A DNA stretch of 27,115 nucleotides from the NCBI GenBank assembly GCA_001771975.1, contig MERE01000002.1, forward strand, positions 1-27,115, given 5' to 3'. Below, piece after piece: positions 21,111 through 27,115 of this stretch. Position numbers and translations under genes: made by a program. Below the pieces are notes generated by a model. The model made no database searches and had not been told where the DNA came from. It saw only the letters and a list, made by a program, of their open reading frames with translations. Every line of letters begins with the position of its first letter. Position 1 is the stretch's first letter. Origin of the DNA: Betaproteobacteria bacterium RIFCSPLOWO2_02_FULL_68_150. Lineage in GTDB: Bacteria; Pseudomonadota; Gammaproteobacteria; Burkholderiales; SG8-39.

Positions 21111-23941
21111 TCCCCGCCGCGAACGCGCACACCGAGGTCCGCAACACCACCTGCTACATGTGCGCCTGCCGCTGCGGCATTCGCGTGCACCTGCGCGACG
21201 GCAAGGTGCGCTACATCGACGGCAACCCGGAGCATCCGCTCAACCAGGGCGTGATCTGCGCCAAGGGCGCGAGCGGCATCATGAAGCAGTATTCGCCGGC
21301 GCGGCTGACGCGGCCGCTCAGGCGCCGCGCGGGCGCCGAGCGCGGCGCCGGCGAGTTCGAGCCGATCTCCTGGGACGAGGCCTTCGACCTCCTCGAGAAA
21401 CGGCTGGCGAAAATCCGCGCCACCGACCCGAAGCGATTCGCGCTCTTCACGGGACGCGACCAGATGCAGGCGCTGACGGGCCTGTTCGCGCGCCAGTTCG
21501 GCACGCCGAACTACGCTGCGCATGGCGGCTTGTGCTCGGTCAACATGGCTGCCGGCATGATCTACACTATCGGCGGCTCGTTCTGGGAGTTCGGCGGCCC
21601 GGATCTCGAGCGCGCGAAGCTCTTCGTCATGCTGGGCACGGCGGAAGACCATCATTCCAACCCGCTCAAGATCGCGCTCGCGAAGTTCAAGCGCCACGGC
21701 GGACGCTTCGTCTCGGTCAATCCGGTGCGCACCGGCTACTCGGCGATCGCCGACGAGTGGGTGCCGATCCGGTCCGGCACCGACGGCGCGTTCCTGCTCG
21801 CGGTGCTGCACGAGGTCGTCGCGCGGGGGCTGTACGACCGCGAATTCGTCGCGCGCTACACCAACGGCGGACACCTGGTGGTGTGCGACCAAGGTTCGGC
21901 GCGCGACGGGCTGCTGGCGCGCACGCCCGGCGCTCCCGAGAGCGACACCGACTGGCCGCCTGCGCAGCTGTGGTGGGACCGGCACACGCAGCGCGCGGTG
22001 CCTACGCATAGCGAGGGCGCGGATCCGCATCTGTTCGGCGAGTTCCGCCTCGACGATGGCACCCGCGTCAAGCCCGCTTTCCAGCTGCTCGCCGATCGCG
22101 TCAAGGCGTACACGCCGGAATGGGCCGAGGATCTCACCGGCATTGCGGCGGCGACGATTCGACGCCTGGCACACGAGATGGGCATCACGGCGCGCGACCA
22201 GAGAATCGAGCTGCCGATTGCGTGGACCGATTGCTGGGGCAAAGAGCACCCCACCGTGACCGGCAACCCGGTCGCGTTTCACGCCATGCGCGGGCTCGCC
22301 GCGCACTCGAACGGTTTTCACACCGTGCGTGCGCTCGCGATCCTCATGAGCCTGCTCGGCACCATCGACCGGCCGGGGGGCTTTCGGCACCGCGCGCCGT
22401 TTCCGCGCGCCATTCCGCCCGCGGCGAAGACGCCGAATTCGCCCGACGCGGTCAAGCCGAACACGCCGCTGCCAGGACTCGCGCTCGGCTGGCCGGCTGC
22501 GCCCGAGCAGCTGTTCGTCGACGACGAAGGTCGACCGGTGCGCATCGACAAGGGATTTTCCTGGGAACACCCGCTGTCGGTGCACGGGCTGATGCACAAC
22601 GTGATCACCAACGCCTGGCGCGGCGACCCGTATCGCCTCGACACGCTGCTGATCTTCATGGCCAACATGGCGTGGAACTCTGCAATGAACACTGCAGAGG
22701 TGCGCCGCATGCTGAACGACCGGGGCGAGGACGGCGAATACCGCATCCCGTTCCTCGTCGTGTGCGACGCCTTCCAGTCGGAAATGACGGCCTTCGCCGA
22801 CCTGGTGCTCCCGGATACGACCTATCTGGAACGCCACGACGTGATGTCGCTGCTCGATCGCCCGATCTCGGAATTCGACGGGCCGGTGGATGCGGTGCGC
22901 GTGCCGGTGGTGCCGCCCACCGGGGAATGCAAGCCGTTCCAGGAAGTGCTGATCGAGCTCGGCAGCCGCCTGCAGTTGCCCGTATTCTGCAATCCCGACG
23001 GCTCGCGCAAGTTCCGCGACTACCCCGATTTCATCGTCCGCTACGAGACCGAGCCCGGCTCGGGGATCGGATTCCTCGCCGGCTGGCGCGGCGCGGGCGG
23101 CGAAAAATCGATGCGCGGCGAGCCCAATCCCGCGCAATGGGACCGCTACGCCGCCAACAACTGCGTCTATCACCACCAGCTCGCGCCCTCGTACCAGTAC
23201 ATGCGCAACTGGAACCGCGGCTACATGGAATGGGCGCAGCGCGCGCGCATCCGGCGCTACGGCGATCCCGTGATCATCCACCTCTATTCGGAGGTGCTGC
23301 AGCGCTTTCGCATGGCGGCCGAGGGCCGGCGTCCGGGACGGCAGCCGCCGCAGGCGCTGCGCCAGCGCGTGGCGACCTACTTCGATCCGCTGCCGTTCCA
23401 CTACGCGCCGCTCGAACTGCAGGCCACCGACAGCCGCAAGTACCCGCTCGCCGCGATCACGCAGCGGCCGATGGCGATGTACCACTCGTGGGACTCGCAG
23501 AACGCCTGGCTGCGGCAGATCCACGCGCACAATTACCTGTTCGTCAATCCGCGCACCGCGCGCGCCGCCGGCGTCGCCGACGGCGACTGGATCTGGGTCG
23601 AGTCGCAATGGGGCAAAGTGCGCTGCATGGCGCGCTTCAGCGAGGCGGTCGAGCCGGGCACGGTGTGGACCTGGAACGCGATCGGCAAGGCGCCGGGCGC
23701 CTGGGGGCTCGCCCCAGGTGCGAACGAATCGCGCGAGGGGTTCCTGCTGAATCACCTGATCAGCGAGGAATTGCCGCAGTCCGGCGGGGCGCGCATGTCG
23801 AATTCCGATCCGGTCACCGGGCAGGCGGGTTGGTATGACGTGCGCGTGCGCATCTATCGCGCCGCGGATGACGAGCCGAAACGGTCGTGGCCGCAGTTCG
23901 ATGCGGTCGGCGTCGCGCCCGGCACGGGAGCGCAGGCGTGA
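21107..23941 (+). CDS. soeA: SoeA: molybdopterin catalytic subunit of the cytoplasmic sulfite-oxidising enzyme
   Basis: The 944-aa product is a complex iron-sulfur molybdoenzyme. The N-terminal [4Fe-4S] motif is Cys16-x2-Cys19-x3-Cys23-x27-Cys51 followed by Lys53 (ICAKGASG). Cys143 in AHGGLCSVN is the likely Mo ligand. No Tat signal is present, so it stays in the cytoplasm. SoeABC of purple sulfur bacteria oxidises sulfite to sulfate and passes electrons through SoeB and SoeC to quinone. The overall pattern (NTTCYMCACRCGIRVH, GIMKQYSPARLTRPLRR, ALTGLFARQFGTPNYAAHGG, GTAEDHHSNPLK) agrees with SoeA as I recall it. Polysulfide, thiosulfate or DMSO reductases are alternatives of the same superfamily. 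Start as discussed for the leader ORF; the stop overlaps soeB in GTGA. Confidence 0.9.
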   Translation: MIPAANAHTEVRNTTCYMCACRCGIRVHLRDGKVRYIDGNPEHPLNQGVICAKGASGIMKQYSPARLTRPLRRRAGAERGAGEFEPISWDEAFDLLEKRLAKIRATDPKRFALFTGRDQMQALTGLFARQFGTPNYAAHGGLCSVNMAAGMIYTIGGSFWEFGGPDLERAKLFVMLGTAEDHHSNPLKIALAKFKRHGGRFVSVNPVRTGYSAIADEWVPIRSGTDGAFLLAVLHEVVARGLYDREFVARYTNGGHLVVCDQGSARDGLLARTPGAPESDTDWPPAQLWWDRHTQRAVPTHSEGADPHLFGEFRLDDGTRVKPAFQLLADRVKAYTPEWAEDLTGIAAATIRRLAHEMGITARDQRIELPIAWTDCWGKEHPTVTGNPVAFHAMRGLAAHSNGFHTVRALAILMSLLGTIDRPGGFRHRAPFPRAIPPAAKTPNSPDAVKPNTPLPGLALGWPAAPEQLFVDDEGRPVRIDKGFSWEHPLSVHGLMHNVITNAWRGDPYRLDTLLIFMANMAWNSAMNTAEVRRMLNDRGEDGEYRIPFLVVCDAFQSEMTAFADLVLPDTTYLERHDVMSLLDRPISEFDGPVDAVRVPVVPPTGECKPFQEVLIELGSRLQLPVFCNPDGSRKFRDYPDFIVRYETEPGSGIGFLAGWRGAGGEKSMRGEPNPAQWDRYAANNCVYHHQLAPSYQYMRNWNRGYMEWAQRARIRRYGDPVIIHLYSEVLQRFRMAAEGRRPGRQPPQALRQRVATYFDPLPFHYAPLELQATDSRKYPLAAITQRPMAMYHSWDSQNAWLRQIHAHNYLFVNPRTARAAGVADGDWIWVESQWGKVRCMARFSEAVEPGTVWTWNAIGKAPGAWGLAPGANESREGFLLNHLISEELPQSGGARMSNSDPVTGQAGWYDVRVRIYRAADDEPKRSWPQFDAVGVAPGTGAQA

Positions 23942-24669
23942 CCCAACTCGCCCTGGTGATCGACCTCAACGTCTGCGTCGGCTGCCACGCCTGCGTGACC
24001 AGCTGCAAGGAGTGGAACACCCAGGGCGAGGCGGGCCCGTTGTCCGATCAGAATCCCTACGGCAAGGATCCGAGCGGTACTTTCTTCAATCGCGTGCAGA
24101 CCTTCGAAGTGGGCCAGTTCCCCGACACGCAGACGGTGCATTTCCCGAAGTCCTGCCTGCATTGCGAGGACCCGCCGTGCGTGCCGGTGTGCCCCACGGG
24201 CGCCTCGCACAAGCGCGCCGAGGACGGCATCGTGCTGGTGGATTACGACAAGTGCATCGGGTGCAAGTATTGCGCCTGGGCCTGCCCCTACGGCGCGCGC
24301 GAGCTCGACGAAGCCCAGAAGGTGATGAAGAAATGCACGCTGTGCGTCGACCGGATTTACGACGTGGCGCTCGCCGAACGGGATCGCAAGCCGGCCTGCG
24401 TCCTGGCGTGCCCCACCAGCGCGCGGCTGTTCGGCGACATCCACGATCCGCAATCCGAAGTGTCGATCGCGATCCGCGAGCAGGGCGGCTACGCGTTGAT
24501 GCCCGAGTGGGGCACGCACCCGGCGAATCATTACCTGCCGCGCCGGCGCACCGAGGCGCGGGTGCGCGAGGAAGATCTGCAGCGCTTCGACAACCCGCTC
24601 AAGGTCGACGGCCTGCTGCCCAAGCCGGCGACCGGCGAGCCCGCGCTCGACGACGTGACGAGCTGGTGA
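23938..24669 (+). CDS. soeB: SoeB: iron-sulfur electron-transfer subunit
   Basis: The 243-aa protein carries four [4Fe-4S] motifs typical of DmsB-type subunits: CVGCHACVTSCKEW (Cys13, 16, 19, 23), CLHCEDPPCVPVCPTGAS, CIGCKYCAWACPYGAR and CTLCVDRIYD...CVLACP. It hands electrons from the SoeA cofactor to the membrane anchor. The N-terminus VTQLALVIDLNVCVGCHACV and the ending with GGYALMPEWGTHPANHYLPR agree with SoeB rather than generic DmsB. The start is GTG 23938 with GGGAG upstream, overlapping the soeA stop by 4 bp; the longer frame to 23887 adds an Arg-rich tail from within soeA and is unlikely. Confidence 0.93.
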   Translation: MTQLALVIDLNVCVGCHACVTSCKEWNTQGEAGPLSDQNPYGKDPSGTFFNRVQTFEVGQFPDTQTVHFPKSCLHCEDPPCVPVCPTGASHKRAEDGIVLVDYDKCIGCKYCAWACPYGARELDEAQKVMKKCTLCVDRIYDVALAERDRKPACVLACPTSARLFGDIHDPQSEVSIAIREQGGYALMPEWGTHPANHYLPRRRTEARVREEDLQRFDNPLKVDGLLPKPATGEPALDDVTSW

Positions 24670-24682
24670 GGCCGGAGACGAG

Positions 24683-25603
24683 ATGCGGCCCGCCTGGTCG
24701 GTAGTCCTGCTGACGACGCTGCTCGGGGCGGGGCAGGGCCTGTTCCTCGCGCTTTACGGCGCGGACCTGAGCGACGCCGCTCGCGGCCGCGCTTCGCTCG
24801 CGCCCGTGTTCGTGGCGGCCGCGGCGATCGGGTCGCTGGCTCTGGCTGCGGCGGGATTGGCCGCGTCGTTCCTGCACCTCGGCCGGCCGGAACGCGCCTG
24901 GCGCTCGGCGGCGATGTGGCGCACGTCGTGGCTCGCGCGCGAGGTGATCGCGCTGCCGCTGTTCATGGCACTGGTCGCGCTCTACGGCGTGCTGCACTGG
25001 CTCGGCCAGCTGCAGGCGGCGCTCGTCGCGGGTGCGCTCGCGGCGGCGGTGTGCGTCGCGCTATTCGTGTGCACGGGCATGATCTACGCGTGCCTCAAGT
25101 TCCTGCAGGAGTGGCACAGCCCGCTGACGGTGCTGAATTTCATCCTGCTGGGCTGCGCCTCCGGCCTCACCGCCGCGACCGCGCTCGCGGCCAGTCTCGA
25201 TCCGGCGCTCGAAACGGGTTATGGCGTGGCGGCGCTGGTTGCGCTGGCGCTTGCGGCCGCTTCGCGCGCAGCCTCGCTCATGCGTAACGCCGGCTTGCGT
25301 CCGCTCTCCAGCCTGCAAACCGCGATCGGGGTCAAGCATCCGCACATCGCGCAGAAGGCGCAGGGCGCGATGGGCGGCTCGTTCAACACGCGCGAATTCT
25401 TCCACGGCGCGGGTGCCGCGCGCCTCGCCGGCGTGAGGTGGTTTTTTGCCGCGGCGGCGTTTGTCGCACCCGCGGCGCTGCTTGCGCTGGGGCTGCCCTC
25501 GGCGGCGTTCCTCGTCCAGTTCGCCGGGCTGCTCGCCGAGCGCTGGCATTTCTTCGCCGAGGCGCGGCACCCGCAGAACCTGTATTACCAGGCTATTTCC
25601 TGA
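24683..25603 (+). CDS. soeC: SoeC: DmsC-type membrane anchor subunit
   Basis: The 306-aa product is strongly hydrophobic, with about eight predicted transmembrane segments, and belongs to the DmsC-like anchor family. Characteristic features are the early FLHLGRPERAWRS, an ACLKFLQEWHSPLTVLNF stretch between membrane segments, and a C-terminal LLAERWHFFAEARHPQNLYY. It anchors SoeAB to the cytoplasmic face and passes electrons to the quinone pool. The start ATG has a GGAG 8 bp upstream and lies 13 bp after the soeB stop. The 3' end overlaps the convergent DUF302 gene by 11 bp, so no terminator lies between them. Confidence 0.92.
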   Translation: MRPAWSVVLLTTLLGAGQGLFLALYGADLSDAARGRASLAPVFVAAAAIGSLALAAAGLAASFLHLGRPERAWRSAAMWRTSWLAREVIALPLFMALVALYGVLHWLGQLQAALVAGALAAAVCVALFVCTGMIYACLKFLQEWHSPLTVLNFILLGCASGLTAATALAASLDPALETGYGVAALVALALAAASRAASLMRNAGLRPLSSLQTAIGVKHPHIAQKAQGAMGGSFNTREFFHGAGAARLAGVRWFFAAAAFVAPAALLALGLPSAAFLVQFAGLLAERWHFFAEARHPQNLYYQAIS

Positions 25604-26072
25604 GGCCGATCGCCTCGCGCGCGATGCGGTCGAGCAGCGCCTCGACTTCCTTCAGCGCGGCCTTGGAGGCACCCGACCCGTCCGGGCGCCATGGACGGCG
25701 GTACGCCACGTGGACCTTGTCCGGCTCCGCCGCCGTGGCGTACACGGCAATGCTGTACGGGCACAGGGCGGCGTTGGCCGTATCCGCCTCCATGGTCTTG
25801 CGCGAAAGCGCCGCGCTGCAAAAGACGAACGCCTGCACGTCGACGTAGAGCTTGCGCGCCGAGCCGACGTCCTTGCCGGTGCGCTCGAGCATGCGGTTGA
25901 CGTACGACTGGTAGTCGATCACGAGTCCCTTGCCCTCGATGGCAAGCCTGAGGTCGTCGCGCACGTCCTCGAACTTCGCTTTCTTCGAGTAGGTGACGAT
26001 CGGCGACGGATCGGCCGCGTGCACGGCGGTTGCCGTGGCCGCGACCGCAGCGAGCAGCAGATTGCGCAGCAT
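25593..26072 (-). CDS. Exported DUF302-like protein
   Basis: The 159-aa product has a signal peptide (MLRNLLLAAVAATATAVHA, then AD) and a mature domain with VTYSKKAKFEDVRDDLRLAI, then EGKGLVIDYQSYVNRMLERT. Further on are VFCSAALSRKTMEADTANAA, then LCPYSIAVYA. This looks like the DUF302 fold, a small alpha/beta domain found near sulfur, copper and redox genes. The role is unknown. Two Cys (in VFCSA and LCPYS) could form a disulfide or bind metal in the periplasm. It is downstream of the CBS gene by 23 bp with a GGGGAG about 10 bp before the start, and overlaps soeC at the 3' end. Confidence 0.75.
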   Translation of the reverse strand: MLRNLLLAAVAATATAVHAADPSPIVTYSKKAKFEDVRDDLRLAIEGKGLVIDYQSYVNRMLERTGKDVGSARKLYVDVQAFVFCSAALSRKTMEADTANAALCPYSIAVYATAAEPDKVHVAYRRPWRPDGSGASKAALKEVEALLDRIAREAIGLRK

Positions 26073-26095
26073 CCTGACGTTTCTCCCCTGTGTGA

Positions 26096-26689
26096 TCACC
26101 GCGACAGCGCGGCTTCGATTTCGGCGAAGGTACGCGCCGGCGCGTCGACCGGCACCGCTTCGCCGATCTGCTTCTCGAGTTGCGTGGTCGAGAACACCCC
26201 CCGCACCACCTCGTGCCCCTGGCGGTCTTCCTCGACCACGATGGCGTGCTGGCGACCCGCGAGCTTGAGCGTCGCAAGGACGTGACCTACGCGCGCGTGC
26301 TCGACGTCCGCCAGGGGCAGCACTTCGAGCCGCGCCCGCGGAGTCATCAGGTCGCGCACGCGGATGTCGCCGCGCCGGCCGCCGTAACGCACCACGTGCT
26401 GCATCGGTTTTTCGCCCATCAGATCGGTGGCGGTGATCAGGCCGACGATTTCGTTTTCCACGTCGACCACGAACAGCGAGCGCACGTTGCGCCGGATCAT
26501 GATGCGCAACGCCGCCTCGATATCGACGTCCGGGTCGACCAGCACCGCCGCCACCTGGCGCAAATCGGTCATCACGGAGATCGCGGGATCCCCCGGCTGC
26601 ACCCGCGCCGTTGCCTCGACGACGGGCTGCCTCACGACCGTGCCCGCGCGCATCAGGCGGGCTGGAATCGGTGCGTAACGGGTCTCCAT
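26096..26689 (-). CDS. CBS domain-pair protein
   Basis: The 197-aa product has an N-terminal leader (METRYAPIPARLMRAGTVV) and two CBS domains. The first (about 35-95) contains MTDLRQVAAVLVDPDVDIEA, FVVDVENEIVGLITATDLMG; the second (about 110-190) contains VRDLMTPRARLEVLPLADVE, HAIVVEEDRQGHEVVRGVFS. CBS pairs bind adenine nucleotides and sense energy state; no catalytic or transport domain is attached, so this one is a stand-alone sensor or adapter. The start has GGAGG 7 bp upstream. An in-frame open frame to 26770 lacks similarity. It leads a two-gene unit with the DUF302 gene. Confidence 0.88.
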   Translation of the reverse strand: METRYAPIPARLMRAGTVVRQPVVEATARVQPGDPAISVMTDLRQVAAVLVDPDVDIEAALRIMIRRNVRSLFVVDVENEIVGLITATDLMGEKPMQHVVRYGGRRGDIRVRDLMTPRARLEVLPLADVEHARVGHVLATLKLAGRQHAIVVEEDRQGHEVVRGVFSTTQLEKQIGEAVPVDAPARTFAEIEAALSR

Positions 26690-26823
26690 GCCATCCCCTC
26701 CGCCGGTTCGGGCCGCCAGAGCGCAGACCCGCAGGGTAGCAAGATTCCGCCGTTGCGGGTCGCCGCGCAAGCGAACGTTCTGATCGGGAAATCAGACCGG
26801 CGAATGCCATCCCAGTCAATCAC
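26690..26823. other. Intergenic region left of the RND promoter
   Basis: This 134-bp stretch between the CBS gene and the exporter promoter carries the CBS Shine-Dalgarno at its left end. I see no gene, hairpin or repeat that I would call. It must contain the CBS-DUF302 promoter. Confidence 0.35.
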
Positions 26824-26853
26824 TTGACACAGGACCGGAGACGGTTCTACTAT
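26824..26853 (+). promoter_or_regulatory. Sigma70 promoter upstream of the RND-type gene
   Basis: A consensus -35 TTGACA (26824-26829) is followed 18 bp later by TACTAT (26848-26853), matching the -10 consensus at four positions. Transcription would start near 26860, inside the palindrome. This is the best promoter in the window. Confidence 0.7.
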
Positions 26854-26872
26854 TCAACTAATTAGTTGAATA
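26851..26872. promoter_or_regulatory. Perfect 22-bp palindrome, candidate repressor operator
   Basis: The half-site TATTCAACTAA is followed immediately by its exact reverse complement TTAGTTGAATA. The palindrome overlaps the -10 box and the predicted start, an ideal repressor position. The sequence type (AT-rich, ACTAATTAGT core) suits an ArsR-, MarR- or TetR-like dimer; no such regulator is encoded in the window. Confidence 0.75.
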
Positions 26873-26943
26873 ATGGCGGGAGGCGAATTCCGGCCGCCGG
26901 CCCGGTTCGTGACGAGGACGCCGTCGGCGCAGATGGGGAGACG

Positions 26944-27115
26944 ATGAAGAAAACCTCGCTGGTGGAACTGTCGATCCGCCACCCGAAGTCGGTACTCGCG
27001 CTGGTGGGCGTGCTCACGCTGCTGTTTCTGACGCAGTTTCCCGGAATCAGCACGGACACCAACCCGAAGCACATGCTGCCCGAGACTTCCGACGTGCGCG
27101 TCTGGAACGACCGGG
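26944..27115 (+). CDS. RND/MMPL superfamily exporter, N-terminus (partial)
   Basis: The first 57 codons are present. The start MKKTSLVELSIRHPKSVLAL begins with the pattern of bacterial RND-superfamily (MMPL-type) exporters, which have a short basic N-terminus, one membrane helix (VLALVGVLTLLFLTQFP) and a periplasmic start with ISTDTNPKHMLPE. The D-T-x-P-xx-M-L-P motif is a typical entry into the first porter domain. The family exports lipids, hopanoids or drugs; the substrate cannot be read. GGGGAG precedes the start. Regulation by the palindrome at 26851-26872 is likely. The gene continues outside the window. Confidence 0.8.
   Translation, partial: MKKTSLVELSIRHPKSVLALVGVLTLLFLTQFPGISTDTNPKHMLPETSDVRVWNDR

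Noticed and set aside
21053..23755. Very long open frame antisense to soeA (about 900 codons)
   Set aside because: It mirrors the soeA codons, is rich in Arg/His/Val/Asp without any motif, and is a high-GC shadow. The same holds for the long antisense frames at 17606-19672, 6787-8727 and 8724-10016.
21107..25603. DMSO, tetrathionate or polysulfide reductase
   Set aside because: The catalytic subunit has no Tat signal and the SoeB N- and C-terminal patterns fit the cytoplasmic Soe type; linkage to qmo also supports sulfite oxidation. The other families remain distant alternatives.

Overview
The window reads as a high-GC betaproteobacterial chromosome segment from a sulfur-oxidising chemotroph. 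The E. coli-type ArgG, YajQ and an orphan Bug-type solute-binding protein all fit Betaproteobacteria. The energy genes are those of sulfite oxidation in organisms such as Thiobacillus and purple sulfur bacteria. This lineage call is inference from gene content. Most of the window is dense, with 1-12 bp gaps and ATGA/GTGA/TAATG overlaps. Two patches (about 3.47-4.0 kb and 5.4-6.66 kb) have visibly lower GC and accessory genes.

Left part (1-6660). A truncated exported retropepsin-like protein and a glutamine amidotransferase diverge at the left edge. They are followed by yajQ with an exported protein of unknown function, divergent from argG, which uses a TTG start. A solitary GrlR-like gene lies in the first low-GC patch. 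Next come a predicted methyltransferase lipoprotein and a GNAT gene, then a decayed higBA toxin-antitoxin remnant beside an intact TacA/TacT-like pair (DUF1778 antitoxin plus GNAT toxin).

Centre (6661-12569, minus strand). Six tightly packed genes are probably one operon: an HTH-[2Fe-2S]-flavoreductase fusion, a 74-aa protein, a 347-aa protein of unknown function, a cytoplasmic GAF histidine kinase, a NarL-type response regulator and a Cys/Met-metabolism PLP enzyme. The fusion has unusual cofactor loops, so the first five genes may be a redox-sensing regulatory module. Plus-strand genes follow (12687-15834): an amidohydrolase, a Bug protein, an exported PKD-like protein and a polyamine-acetyltransferase-like GNAT.

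Right part (15839-25603) is the metabolic core. On the minus strand lies qmoA-qmoB-hdrC-hdrB, the variant Qmo complex in which the membrane subunit QmoC is replaced by HdrC and HdrB; it exchanges electrons with APS reductase in the indirect (APS) route of sulfite oxidation. Divergent from it, across a 195-bp AT-rich region, is soeA-soeB-soeC for the cytoplasmic, membrane-anchored molybdenum sulfite-oxidising enzyme of the direct route. soeA has no Shine-Dalgarno sequence of its own; a nine-codon leader ORF with a good one ends in an ATGA overlap with the soeA start. aprBA and sat are not in the window. Downstream are a CBS-domain protein and a DUF302 protein (minus), then the first 57 codons of an RND/MMPL-type exporter whose strong promoter overlaps a perfect 22-bp palindrome.
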